Assembly (NCBI RefSeq): GCF_003071345.1
Contig: NZ_QCYK01000001.1
Coordinates: forward strand, 2,364,334 to 2,428,333
Reading direction: 5' to 3'
From: Chitinophaga parva
GTDB taxonomy: Bacteria; Bacteroidota; Bacteroidia; Chitinophagales; Chitinophagaceae
Length of the DNA stretch: 64,000 nt
The stretch's first letter is position 1, and each line of letters opens with the position of its first letter. Positions 35,231 to 43,681 of this stretch are shown here, in pieces. Below the pieces are notes generated by a model that was not told the origin of the DNA, did not search any database, and saw nothing but the letters and a program-made list of their open reading frames with translations. The translations under genes and the position numbers were made by a program.

Positions 35231-36077
35231 GTTGCTGGCTGGCTGCCGGCGGCTGCGCGTCTGTAGTGGCAGGCGGCTGCTCGTTTGCAACGGCCTTTCC
35301 CAGGCCGGGCAAGGTGTCCATTAATTGCCGGTAAAGCTGGCGCTGCACGGTAAGCCAATGTTTTTCCAGTTGCTGTAAACGCTGCCGGGTGGTTCCTGCA
35401 GGGGGATAAATGTTCCGGTCACTATGGATGAGCTGCAGGTATACATGGCTATCTAAATATTGCCCGATCAGGTCAGTGTAAGTGCTGAGCGTTGCTGCAT
35501 TTATGGCCGATGCCGGCCCCCGGTACGCCGGCAGATCATGTTCAAACGCAGCCAGGTTGTATTGCAGGTCTTTGAGGCCCTGGCGCAAGGGGTGGATCGC
35601 ATACGGAGCGACCGGATCGTTTTGCAATGGTTGAAGGCATTTCTTGAAAAAACGTTCCATATCTCGGCCTGAAACCTTGTGAGGAAGGCGTTTCTCTAAC
35701 TGGGTGAACGCATGTTTAAGTTTTTTTACAGAATAGGTCTGCATGGCGGCGATGGCTTGTAACCGCAGTACATGCGCATCAATGTCGGCTGCGTAATCAG
35801 ACAGCCCCTGTTGTGCGTTGATCATCGTTGCCTGGAGTTGATAGGTCCGGATGCGGCCGGCTATGGTATAGGCTGCTTTAAGTTTTTTGGGTAGCTTATA
35901 AGGCCGGTGGCCAGGCCTCGCGGCAGATAGCAGGTGAAGGGACGCACGGAACTTTTTTACCTGTACGCGGAATGTATGGACTGCTTCCGGCGTATAACCG
36001 GGGTGCATAGCTTGGAGGCAGGTCAGCAATTTTTTATACTGGTGACGGAAAATACGCCGGATTGTTTGCTGTTTCAT
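35223..36077 (-). CDS. CHAD domain protein
   Basis: 284 residues from the ATG at 36077 (MKQQTIRRIFRHQYKKLLTC). CHAD marks: AVHTFRVQVKKFRASLHLL early (conserved His and basic helices), RIRTYQLQATM, and a late HPLRQGLKDLQYNLAAFE repeat of the same H-x-x-R-x-x-x-K-x-x pattern. CHAD domains are all-helical and bind inorganic polyphosphate. It lies 31 bp downstream of a USP gene on the same strand. The upstream in-frame part of the open frame covers the USP 3' end and is not used. Confidence 0.88.
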   Translation of the reverse strand: MKQQTIRRIFRHQYKKLLTCLQAMHPGYTPEAVHTFRVQVKKFRASLHLLSAARPGHRPYKLPKKLKAAYTIAGRIRTYQLQATMINAQQGLSDYAADIDAHVLRLQAIAAMQTYSVKKLKHAFTQLEKRLPHKVSGRDMERFFKKCLQPLQNDPVAPYAIHPLRQGLKDLQYNLAAFEHDLPAYRGPASAINAATLSTYTDLIGQYLDSHVYLQLIHSDRNIYPPAGTTRQRLQQLEKHWLTVQRQLYRQLMDTLPGLGKAVANEQPPATTDAQPPAASQQLI

Positions 36078-36108
36078 AATGATGACTTTGGAATATGACC
36101 AACAGGTA

Positions 36109-36927
36109 TTATTGATGGGCGATAAACAATGGGATCTTTTTACCTTCAGACAGGGACGCTGCAAAGCTGCGACGGAATAACTGGGAAAGCCCCGAGCGGC
36201 CAAAGGAGCCGGAGACCAGTATGGGCCGTTTTGTTTTTAACCATTGTTCATCCTCGTTAGGTGATTTTCCGCTGATACATTGTACCGTAAGGTTGGGAAA
36301 GTGTGCCCTGGCCAGGTCCAGTATCTTGTCCTGGTAAGGTAGATCCTTGTCTCCTTGTTCACTCAGGTAGATCAACATGGCAGGCAGCTCGCACCAGTGA
36401 GGAAATAACGTGGTAAAACTACGGACGGCGTATGCCGAGGAGGCACTGCCGTCATAGGCCAATATCACGGTTTCAGGATATTCCGCTTCTTCTGGTATCA
36501 ATATTACGGGACACTCCATTGCATGGAGGGTTTCGCGCAGGTAGTCGTTGGGCGTGCTGAAAGAAAGGCTGTTATAATAGTCAGCATTATTCAGCAGCAG
36601 GAAGTCTGCAAAGCGGCTCTCACGACGGACAATAGGCAATGCATCTTTTTTTAGCTCCCTGCATATTTTGGCTTCAATACCATTGGTAGCGCAGAGCTGC
36701 TTAAAGTGGGCAATGGTATCATCAACGCTGGAAATATCATTTTCATCGATGGGTGGCACGTAGAGTGCGCTCAGCGGATAGGCATATGTCCAGGTGTTGG
36801 CGATTACGATTTGCGGAAGGAAGGCTGCTGTTAAACAGATCGGAGCTTCCCTGTGCAAGCGTATGATAAAGTTTCCAATGTGACTGATGTCATGAAGGCC
36901 ATCAGTTACCAATAGCGCTTTTTTCAT
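36109..36927 (-). CDS. Universal stress protein, tandem Usp domains
   Basis: 272 residues (MKKALLVTDGLHDISHIGNF). Two Usp folds; second starts ETVILAYDGSASSAYAVRSF. Loop GSFGRSGLSQLFRRSFA keeps G-x2-G and has R instead of the later Gly. Close paralogue of the proteins at 30493 and 45897. It follows the small gene at 36971 by 43 bp and precedes CHAD by 31 bp, likely one operon: small protein, USP, CHAD. Confidence 0.93.
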   Translation of the reverse strand: MKKALLVTDGLHDISHIGNFIIRLHREAPICLTAAFLPQIVIANTWTYAYPLSALYVPPIDENDISSVDDTIAHFKQLCATNGIEAKICRELKKDALPIVRRESRFADFLLLNNADYYNSLSFSTPNDYLRETLHAMECPVILIPEEAEYPETVILAYDGSASSAYAVRSFTTLFPHWCELPAMLIYLSEQGDKDLPYQDKILDLARAHFPNLTVQCISGKSPNEDEQWLKTKRPILVSGSFGRSGLSQLFRRSFAASLSEGKKIPLFIAHQ

Positions 36928-36970
36928 GGCTATGCAATTTAGGCGTGGATGAAATGCCGGAATATATCCC

Positions 36971-37222
36971 TTAAAAGTTGTCCCGGGCTACAGTAGGCCG
37001 CTGCTCCTGTACGGCACGGCCAATGCAGTAAAGCAGGTCAGGGTCAAGATCGCCATGGCATGCTGGTTTCAGCCCGTCATGCTCATCACGCGAAAAGAAA
37101 ATATGCATACCATCTACCAGTACACTAATACTCCGGCAGTCGCCGTCTGTCCTGATCTCTACCGGCAGTTCGTAATGAACACCGCGGTGCTCCACGTAAA
37201 TGGGATAGGTTTCTGTTTCCAT
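36971..37222 (-). CDS. Small conserved protein, paralogue of the gene at 20281
   Basis: 83 residues (METETYPIYVEHRGVHYELPVEIRTDG at its start, given here only in part as METETYPIYVE). It shares the YPIxVE, LPVEIRT, DPDLLYCIGRAV and EQRPT segments with the protein at 20281. First gene of the likely operon with the USP at 36109. Probably cytoplasmic and of unknown function. The repeated pairing with USP genes is the only clue to its role. Confidence 0.72.
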   Translation of the reverse strand: METETYPIYVEHRGVHYELPVEIRTDGDCRSISVLVDGMHIFFSRDEHDGLKPACHGDLDPDLLYCIGRAVQEQRPTVARDNF

Positions 37223-37260
37223 GACATAGTATTTTTAGCGTATTACGATATGAATTACTC

Positions 37261-37296
37261 AAAAGGTACGCTTGTAGGCTCTTAATACCGATGATC
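37261..37296 (-). promoter_or_regulatory. Candidate stress-regulon promoter (operon 36971-36109-CHAD)
   Basis: Minus strand GATCATCGGT starts at 37296 and TACCTTTT (7 of 8 to TAnnTTTG) starts 28 nt later at 37268. The gene starts at 37222. An FNR-like TTGATCATGATCA overlaps the upstream side. Confidence 0.5.
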
Positions 37297-37351
37297 ATGA
37301 TCAATACGACCGCTAAAGTGGATCAATGTGTGCGGGATGCTGGTACCAAAT

Positions 37352-37389
37352 AGGAAAGCGGCTGCCTTGGAGGAGGTAGCCGCTTTCCT
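37352..37389 (-). terminator. Stem-loop past the USP at 37407
   Basis: AGGAAAGCGGCT (37352-37363) / AGCCGCTTTCCT (37378-37389), a perfect 12-bp stem. It ends the two-USP unit 38244-37407. There is no long T run, so it may act with Rho or as an mRNA end. Confidence 0.6.
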
Positions 37390-37406
37390 GCTGTTGATTA
37401 TAGTTG

Positions 37407-38240
37407 TTAGCAGTGGGATAAGAACAACGGGCATTTGACCTGCCTGATGAGCGTATTGCAAAGCTGGTTGTGAAAAAGACGGTAGAGGCCGCCGTGTTGT
37501 TGCGCCCCCATGACGATGAGCGTGTTAAACGGCTGGGTTTTGAGATAATCCAGGATCGTCTCCTCTACATGTCCCTGCAGTACGGTGTAGCGGGCGTTAG
37601 GATGGTGTCTTTTCATGAATTCTTTCATGAGATGGCTGTCAGGTGTGTGGTTGCCGGTGTGGGTGGCATTCACGGTTAGTATTTCCAATGGCAGGAGGTT
37701 CAGTGCCGGTACCGTGTAATTGAACATTTTGATAGCATGTACCGAAGATGGCGAACCGTCAAACAGCATGATCACTTTATCCACGTCCACGAATTGTTCA
37801 TTGACCAGGAATACCGGGCATTGCACTTCCGTGAGCAGCTGGCGTATGAAGCCCGTGGGAGGGTTCTCTTTCTCAACGGACATCGTTTCGCGGCTGTCTA
37901 TCACCAGCAGGTCTGCATATACACTTTCCCGCAGGAGGTCATCCATGGCAAAGCGCTGGTCGCGGTGCACTGTGCAGGTCACCCCCTCATTCCTGCAGGC
38001 AGATTCAAAATAGTCGATAGCGGCGTCCCTGCAGGCGGTATCTGCCTGGATAACCCGGTCTGCCTCATCGTTCCCGGTGTATTGATGCAGGATTTCGTAA
38101 GGCGCCAGGCTGTTGTACAGCATGCTTTCAAGGGAAATGCCTACCACGTGGGCCGGCATGCTTTTGGCCAGCATCAGTGCGTATTGCAGTGAATTGTCTG
38201 AAAATTTAAGGCCGTCAAAGGCCACGATGATCTTTTTCAT
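37407..38240 (-). CDS. Universal stress protein, tandem Usp domains
   Basis: 277 residues (MKKIIVAFDGLKFSDNSLQY). Two Usp folds, the second starting DKVIMLFDGSPSSVHAIKMF. The final loop is VMGAQQHGGLYRLFHNQ: it lacks the G-x2-G pattern altogether, so this member is unlikely to bind ATP in the classical way. It starts 3 nt past the stop of the USP at 38244, one transcription unit. Confidence 0.92.
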   Translation of the reverse strand: MKKIIVAFDGLKFSDNSLQYALMLAKSMPAHVVGISLESMLYNSLAPYEILHQYTGNDEADRVIQADTACRDAAIDYFESACRNEGVTCTVHRDQRFAMDDLLRESVYADLLVIDSRETMSVEKENPPTGFIRQLLTEVQCPVFLVNEQFVDVDKVIMLFDGSPSSVHAIKMFNYTVPALNLLPLEILTVNATHTGNHTPDSHLMKEFMKRHHPNARYTVLQGHVEETILDYLKTQPFNTLIVMGAQQHGGLYRLFHNQLCNTLIRQVKCPLFLSHC

Positions 38241-38243
38241 AGA

Positions 38244-39083
38244 TCAATGATTGTGTGTAATGAATACGGGTTGTGTTACCAGTTCCAGTACCTGTTTGGC
38301 ATGACTGGGCTGGAAGGCAGTTGAGAAGACACTCCGGCCATAGGCACCCATCACGATGAATGCACCATGTTTGTAGATCAGTTCTTCCATCAGGCCGGCG
38401 CGTACACTGGTTTCATAATTTATCCAGGTGATATTGGTATAATGCACTTCCAGCCACTCCTGTAGCCGCCGGAGATCCTCAGGTGCTATCTTATTATCTG
38501 CGTCAATGGTCAGCAGTGTAACCGGAAGCCGGTTAAGGTCCGGGAAAAGGTAGGTGAATTGCTTGATGGCGAATATGGAAGACAGTTTGCCGTCATAAGT
38601 GAAGATCAGTTGCTGTATACCCTCAAAACTTTCCGGCATCACGATCACGGGGCATTGGGCATAGTTAAGTAATTCCTTTACAAAACCGGTAGGCACCGGG
38701 TCCGGCGAATTCCGGAACGAAGTATCCGCATCTACAAGGATAAAGTCCGCGCAGACACTTTCACGGATAACTTCATTTACCGGTTCCCCACATTCACGGT
38801 AAATGTTGCAGGTGATCTCCTGTGTTGCACAGGCGGCGCGCAGCCGTTTTATATTTTGTGCGCAACTCCTCCTTTTCATGGTTTCCACCGGCGCGTCATC
38901 CAGGGTGACGCCGGCTTCCATTGCGCAGGCGCGGATTGTATGCTCCGTGCGCGTATCAAAAAGGGTGTCCTCCAGGAATATGGCAGTAAGGCTGGAGTGG
39001 GACAACTTGCAGAGATAGGCCGCAAATTCAACCGACTTTTCGCGGAGGCAAAGAGCGTCTGTGACAAATAATATTTTTTGCAT
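38244..39083 (-). CDS. Universal stress protein, tandem Usp domains
   Basis: 279 residues (MQKILFVTDALCLREKSVEF). Second Usp fold starts QQLIFTYDGKLSSIFAIKQF. The loop VMGAYGRSVFSTAFQPSH keeps G-x2-G only. First gene of the two-USP unit ending at the 37352 stem-loop, and divergent from the Mla operon. Confidence 0.93.
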   Translation of the reverse strand: MQKILFVTDALCLREKSVEFAAYLCKLSHSSLTAIFLEDTLFDTRTEHTIRACAMEAGVTLDDAPVETMKRRSCAQNIKRLRAACATQEITCNIYRECGEPVNEVIRESVCADFILVDADTSFRNSPDPVPTGFVKELLNYAQCPVIVMPESFEGIQQLIFTYDGKLSSIFAIKQFTYLFPDLNRLPVTLLTIDADNKIAPEDLRRLQEWLEVHYTNITWINYETSVRAGLMEELIYKHGAFIVMGAYGRSVFSTAFQPSHAKQVLELVTQPVFITHNH

Positions 39084-39099
39084 ATGGATGATTTTTAAG

Positions 39100-39135
39100 T
39101 AAAGTTAACCGGATGAGGGCTGGCCGCCGATGATG
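39100..39135 (-). promoter_or_regulatory. Candidate stress-regulon promoter (two-USP unit)
   Basis: Minus strand CATCATCGGC starts at 39135, 28 nt before TAACTTTA (39107-39100). The shared ATCATCGG word is the same as at 37296. The gene starts at 39083. Confidence 0.5.
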
Positions 39136-39220
39136 ATCGTCAGCATTCCATATGACCTTGACGCCAGGGGCCGGGTATTGTGGTGATGCCGAAATTACCA
39201 TCATGTATTCAAGTGATGTG

Positions 39221-39256
39221 GGTCATTCAAATGCCCATATCAGTCGCTTATTTTTG
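39221..39256 (+). promoter_or_regulatory. Candidate stress-regulon promoter (Mla operon)
   Basis: GGTCATTCAA starts at 39221 and TATTTTTG, a full TAnnTTTG match, starts 28 nt later at 39249. The mlaE start is at 39290. Confidence 0.65.
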
Positions 39257-39289
39257 TTATTGCCGGATAGACGCTTAAATCGGACCCAT

Positions 39290-40072
39290 ATGAGCAACAC
39301 TGCGATATCGCTGGAAAAAATAAGGGCAAAATTTGAAGATGTGTATGATGTTTATAGTTTCATTGCACGTTTTTTTAAAGAGGTATTCCTGCCGCCCTAC
39401 GAGTTTAAAGAGATTATCAGGCAGTGCTATAATATTGGATACAAGTCCGTAGCACTTATCTCGCTTACCGGTTTTATTACAGGGATCGTTTTTACTAAAC
39501 AATCACGCCCGTCGCTTGCCGAGTTTGGCGCAACATCGTGGCTGCCTTCCCTCATCGGTATTGCTATTATCCGTGCTTTGGCACCATTGATCACCGCATT
39601 GATTGCTGCCGGTAAAATAGGCTCCAACATTGGGGCGGAACTGGGATCAATGAATGTTACAGAGCAGATTGATGCAATGGAGGTCTCCGGTGTAAAGCCG
39701 TTTAAATTCCTGGTGGTCAGTCGCATCGTAGCTACTACACTTATGTTGCCTGGGCTGATGATCTATAATGCCTTTGTAGGTATTCTCGGCTCCTTCCTCA
39801 ATGTGTACAATAATGAGATGACCAGTTTCAGGAACTATATCAGCGATGCATTCAGTAGCATTTCATTCCTGGATATCTCTGCCTCCGTCGTAAAATCGCT
39901 GGTGTTTGGGTTTACAATTGGGGTCGTGGGTTGTTATAAAGGATATCATACCACACAGGGGACGCAGGGAGTGGGGAAGGCCGCAAATTCGGCCGTGGTG
40001 GTGTCGATGTTCCTTGTTTTCATTGAAGAAATGATCATTGTTCAAATCGTTGATGCAATACGTTCGTTATGA
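39290..40072 (+). CDS. mlaE: MlaE-type ABC transporter permease
   Basis: 260 residues from the ATG at 39290 (MSNTAISLEKIRAKFEDVYD), chosen because the upstream in-frame part covers the promoter. Five to six membrane helices with conserved GKIGSNIGAELGSMNVTEQI and IDAMEVSGVKPFKFLV, the coupling region of MlaE/YrbE permeases. It is the inner-membrane part of a phospholipid transport system and is encoded in front of MlaF and MlaD proteins (ATGA overlap with the next gene). Confidence 0.93.
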   Translation: MSNTAISLEKIRAKFEDVYDVYSFIARFFKEVFLPPYEFKEIIRQCYNIGYKSVALISLTGFITGIVFTKQSRPSLAEFGATSWLPSLIGIAIIRALAPLITALIAAGKIGSNIGAELGSMNVTEQIDAMEVSGVKPFKFLVVSRIVATTLMLPGLMIYNAFVGILGSFLNVYNNEMTSFRNYISDAFSSISFLDISASVVKSLVFGFTIGVVGCYKGYHTTQGTQGVGKAANSAVVVSMFLVFIEEMIIVQIVDAIRSL

Positions 40073-40845
40073 GAAAAGAAGCGCCATACATCGATCCGGG
40101 GAAGGTAGAGATCTCTATCAAAGGCCTGGTTAAGTCATTTGGAGAACATGGTGTGTTAAAAGGTGTTGACCTGGATGTTAAGAAAGGTGAGAATGTGGTG
40201 GTGCTTGGCAGGTCGGGGAGCGGGAAATCGGTGCTGATAAAGATCATAGCAGGACTAATGTTTGCTGACCGCGGCGAAGTGGATGTTTTGGGACGGGATA
40301 TATCCGCATTGACAATCAGGGAGCTGGATGACCTGCGGTTAAAAATGGGATTCCTGTTCCAGGGAAGTGCATTGTATGATAGTATGACCCTACGGGAGAA
40401 CCTTGAATTTCCTTTTGTGCGCAGCCGGAAGAATATAGATAGAAAGACGGTGGACGAGGCAATAAGAACTGTATTGTCAGATGTACAGTTGCTCGACGCC
40501 ATCGACCAGATGCCGGCGGAGTTGTCGGGTGGGCAGCGCAAAAGAGCAGGTATTGCGCGTACATTAATGTTACAGCCGGAAATCATGCTGTACGATGAGC
40601 CTACATCCGGGCTCGATCCCATTACAAGCGTAGAAATTATACATCTTATAAATGAGGTACAAAAGAAGCGACAGACCAGTTCTATTATTATAACACATGA
40701 CCTTACATGCGCAAAGCACACCGGGGACCGTATTGCTGTCCTGGTAGATGGTGTATTTAAACGCATTGGAAGCTTCAAGGAGGTTTTTGAAACAAACGAC
40801 CCGGATATAGCGGGCTTCTATACCTATAATTTTATACAGGATTGA
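40069..40845 (+). CDS. mlaF: MlaF-type ABC transporter ATPase
   Basis: 258 residues. Walker A GRSGSGKS (47-54), Q loop FLFQGSALYDSMTLRENL, signature ELSGGQRKRAGIARTL, Walker B IMLYDEPTSGLDP and switch ITHDL. The GSALYDSMT after the Q loop is typical of the Mla/Mkl branch. Energises lipid movement by the MlaE permease. Start overlaps the mlaE stop by 4 nt (ATGA). Confidence 0.94.
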   Translation: MRKEAPYIDPGKVEISIKGLVKSFGEHGVLKGVDLDVKKGENVVVLGRSGSGKSVLIKIIAGLMFADRGEVDVLGRDISALTIRELDDLRLKMGFLFQGSALYDSMTLRENLEFPFVRSRKNIDRKTVDEAIRTVLSDVQLLDAIDQMPAELSGGQRKRAGIARTLMLQPEIMLYDEPTSGLDPITSVEIIHLINEVQKKRQTSSIIITHDLTCAKHTGDRIAVLVDGVFKRIGSFKEVFETNDPDIAGFYTYNFIQD

Positions 40846-40846
40846 A

Positions 40847-41836
40847 ATGGAAGCAAGGAAACATAGACACGGATTTGTAGTCGGGATATTTGTGATGCTG
40901 GCAATTGTGATTTTTGTGCTGGCGGTGCTTACACTGGGCAGCGAGCGAAAGGCCTTTGGACGGAAATGTTACATCCGGCTTGAGTTTAAAGAGGTAAGCG
41001 GCTTAAAGGAAGGCAACAATGTGTGGTTCGATGGAGTGAAAATAGGCACGGTGAAGCGCATTGAATTATTGGCGCCTTCGAGGGTACAGGTTACCCTCAG
41101 TGTTGAAAGAAAAGCCCAGTCTTTTATCAAACAGGACGCAACGGCAAAGATCGGAAGCGATGGCCTGTTAGGGAATAAGATCGTTATCATAGAGGGCGGA
41201 TCGGTTCAGGCAGCAGGCATTGAGAACGATGCATATCTCGCGGTGCAAAAAGATACGATTACAAATGAAGATATGCTGGCGACCTTGCAAATGAGCAACA
41301 AGAACCTGCTGGAGATCACGAGCAACATCAGGGATGTGTCAAGGCAGGTAAAGGATGGAAAAGGGACGATTGCAGCGCTGGTGAACGATTCTGGAATGGC
41401 CAGTGATCTCCGGGTTGCCCTGACGAACTTCCGGTTACTGTCGGCCGATGGGCGCCGGGCGGTGACAAACATTGAAAGCCTTGCCGCAAGGGCCAATGAT
41501 AAGGGCTCTTCTCTTAATCGGTTATTGGCGGATACTACGCTGTATGATTCTGTAAGAGTTGCCGTTATCGAATTGAAATCGGTCATAAACAGGGCAAACA
41601 GTTTCGCTGAACAGCTAAGCCCTTTATCTGCTGGCTTGGCGCAGGTTGGTGGCCGCCTGCTGGATACTACCAGTGTGGCCGGGCTGATATTAAACGATGA
41701 AAGCACGGCCAGCGACGTACGTGTGATCATACAACATCTCAAAAACTCCGGGAGTAAGCTGGAAGAGGACCTTGAAGCGGTCCGTCATAATTTCCTGTTG
41801 AAAGGTTACTTCCGGAAAAATAAACGTAAGCCCTAG
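40847..41836 (+). CDS. mlaD: MlaD/MCE family lipid-binding protein
   Basis: 329 residues. An N-terminal membrane anchor (FVVGIFVMLAIVIFVLAVL) and an MCE domain about 38-115 (CYIRLEFKEVSGLKEGNNV...DGLLGNKIVIIEGG), then a long helical C-terminal part (NLLEITSNIRDVSRQVKDGK). It lies on the periplasmic side as substrate-binding component of the Mla system. It follows mlaF directly (1 nt gap). No MlaB, MlaC or MlaA gene is nearby, which is common in Bacteroidota. Confidence 0.92.
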   Translation: MEARKHRHGFVVGIFVMLAIVIFVLAVLTLGSERKAFGRKCYIRLEFKEVSGLKEGNNVWFDGVKIGTVKRIELLAPSRVQVTLSVERKAQSFIKQDATAKIGSDGLLGNKIVIIEGGSVQAAGIENDAYLAVQKDTITNEDMLATLQMSNKNLLEITSNIRDVSRQVKDGKGTIAALVNDSGMASDLRVALTNFRLLSADGRRAVTNIESLAARANDKGSSLNRLLADTTLYDSVRVAVIELKSVINRANSFAEQLSPLSAGLAQVGGRLLDTTSVAGLILNDESTASDVRVIIQHLKNSGSKLEEDLEAVRHNFLLKGYFRKNKRKP

Positions 41837-41890
41837 TGGAAGACAGGGTTTATGGTATGGGTAATCGTTGTTTTTAAACCTTGAAAAAAG

Positions 41891-42697
41891 ATGGTTATGA
41901 AAAGTTTATTTACCCCGGTCTGCGGATTATTACTGTGCGCACTTGTTTTAGATGGCTGCCAGAAGGTTCGTTTTCCCTACCCGCATCCAACCGGTTGTCA
42001 GATCACCGGGTTGAAAGGAGAGATACTTGGAGAAGATTCCGTTATGATTTCGTACAACGGTAAGGGCAATCCTATTAGCATGACCAGGACGCGGGTTGGA
42101 ACCGGCGCTCCCAATTATTTCTTCAGGTATGATAAAAGAGATAGGCTCACGGACATTATCGGGGCATATAGCGATAACGCTACGTTTGAAACATGGCATC
42201 ATTATGAGTATAATGATGGCAATTACAGCTATCTGCCCAGGACGGATTCTGTTTATCTTTTCGGAATTATTGGTAACGGACCGTTACCAGATTCGGTTTT
42301 TTTTGGCGTAAGGGCTTCAGATTTCACCTTCGATATATATGGCAGGATCATAAAAGTGATCGAAACTGATGTTCGTCCCTATCCGGCCGTCTACACAGAT
42401 TTATATTATTATAACCCGCAGGGAAACCTGGTGGCGACGTCTCTTACGGGTACCGGGGGAGTGGACAGTGTAACCTATACATCCTATGACACACATACGA
42501 ACCCGCACCGTATGCACCCCATCTGGCAGTTGATCGACCGGGATTATAGTATTAATAACCGCCAGGCGGCAGTGGCCTATAATTCCTTTGGGTTACCCAC
42601 CATCATTGGTGGAAAGGGGAGTTCAGGTATATTTCTCGGTTATTATTTTTCAGGCGAACTGGAGATAGATTACACGTGCGGTGCCGAGCGTTTTTAA
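41891..42697 (+). CDS. Lipoprotein of unknown function with RHS-like YD segments
   Basis: 268 residues. Signal peptide with lipobox LDGC (LLLCALVLDGCQKV); start at 41891 or two codons later. Body: VMISYNGKGNPISMTRTRVG, FFRYDKRDRLTDIIGAYSD, YYYNPQGNLVATSLTG - repeated Y-(D/N)-x-x-G/R-N/D-x-L/I strands as in RHS/YD-type beta repeats common in Bacteroidota lipoproteins. No catalytic motif seen. It starts 54 bp after mlaD on the same strand, so it may belong to the same transcript. Confidence 0.75.
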   Translation: MVMKSLFTPVCGLLLCALVLDGCQKVRFPYPHPTGCQITGLKGEILGEDSVMISYNGKGNPISMTRTRVGTGAPNYFFRYDKRDRLTDIIGAYSDNATFETWHHYEYNDGNYSYLPRTDSVYLFGIIGNGPLPDSVFFGVRASDFTFDIYGRIIKVIETDVRPYPAVYTDLYYYNPQGNLVATSLTGTGGVDSVTYTSYDTHTNPHRMHPIWQLIDRDYSINNRQAAVAYNSFGLPTIIGGKGSSGIFLGYYFSGELEIDYTCGAERF

Positions 42698-42750
42698 TCG
42701 TGAACTTGACTTATGAAGCAAGTGATTCTTTCAGCTAAAACTCTACTCAC

Positions 42751-43035
42751 ATGAACCTTCAAAGATTTTGCCAGAGCTGTACGCTCCCGATTGAGAACCC
42801 GGAAGACAGGGGGACTGAAGCAAATGGATCAAAAAGCGATCTCTATTGCAAATACTGCTATCAGAATGGACATTTCACCGATCCTGATATGACACTGGAT
42901 CGTATGAAGAAGATAGCAGAAGAGGAGATGAAAAAGCAACAGCTGCCCGGGAATGTAATAAAACAGGCAATGGACATGTTGCCGCGTTTGCAAAGATGGA
43001 AAGACGGCACTGGTAAGCAGGGACAGATCCTGTAA
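42751..43035 (+). CDS. Putative zinc-ribbon protein
   Basis: 94 residues. CQSC (residues 8-11) and CKYC (33-36) with a spacer form a zinc ribbon of the putative zinc-ribbon family (pfam12674-like), followed by GHFTDPDMTLDRMKKIAEEE and a helical tail. Such proteins are often annotated as possible transcription regulators, but evidence is thin. Cytoplasmic. Confidence 0.82.
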   Translation: MNLQRFCQSCTLPIENPEDRGTEANGSKSDLYCKYCYQNGHFTDPDMTLDRMKKIAEEEMKKQQLPGNVIKQAMDMLPRLQRWKDGTGKQGQIL

Positions 43036-43178
43036 ACCTCCTTACAGCCTGGCCGGTATAATTTTTAGCCGCACGGAAAGGCGCTTTTGGGCTGCCCTGG
43101 GGAAATATGCCTGTGCTTCCCATGCGGTGCCGCGTACAGGTGAGATAAGTGATATGCATCAGGTGGGTAAGTGGTCAA

Positions 43179-43215
43179 CGTCATTGCCAGGAGGCCTTGC
43201 TGCTGGTTACCTTTA
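43179..43215 (+). promoter_or_regulatory. Candidate stress-regulon promoter (43251-pfkB-like operon)
   Basis: CGTCATTGCC starts at 43179 and TACCTTTA (7 of 8 to TAnnTTTG) at 43208, a spacing of 29. The gene starts at 43251. Confidence 0.5.
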
Positions 43216-43250
43216 GGATGTTCACCTAGTAATGTTCTAAAAAGAAGGTT

Positions 43251-43670
43251 ATGAAAATCTATATCAGCGAAGAAGACCTGGTGCAAAATGTCCAGCAGCG
43301 CTTCCGGGAAGCCTTTCCATTCCTGGAGATCCATTTCCCTCTTATGGGCGCAGACAAGAAGGTGGGTTCCGAGGTGGCCCCGGAAACGCCTATTGATGAT
43401 ATCCGCATGCAGCATAGTTTCGGTTGGATAGACGTGGATGATAGTAAGACTGTTGAACAATTGGAGCGGGAATTCATGGAGTTATTTGGTTTGACCGTCG
43501 AAATATTCCGGAAGGGGAAAAATTGCTATTTCAGTACCAAGGATACCTGTTACCTGCCGCTAAGAGAACAAAATGCAATAGGCGGGAGGAGCCACCAGTG
43601 TACCGCGCAACCCCCGGTGGAACAACCGGTTAAAAACTTAACACCGGAACTGCCACGTGCCTCACATTAA
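43251..43670 (+). CDS. Small unknown protein
   Basis: 139 residues (MKIYISEEDLVQNVQQRFRE). A mixed alpha/beta N-terminal domain (FPFLEIHFPLMG..., TVEQLEREFMELFGLTVEIFRK) is followed by a low-complexity, proline-rich tail from about residue 110. Cytoplasmic, family not recognised. It is the first gene of a likely two-gene unit with the PfkB-like gene (11 bp gap). Confidence 0.65.
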   Translation: MKIYISEEDLVQNVQQRFREAFPFLEIHFPLMGADKKVGSEVAPETPIDDIRMQHSFGWIDVDDSKTVEQLEREFMELFGLTVEIFRKGKNCYFSTKDTCYLPLREQNAIGGRSHQCTAQPPVEQPVKNLTPELPRASH

Positions 43671-43681
43671 TTTGCGTATTT

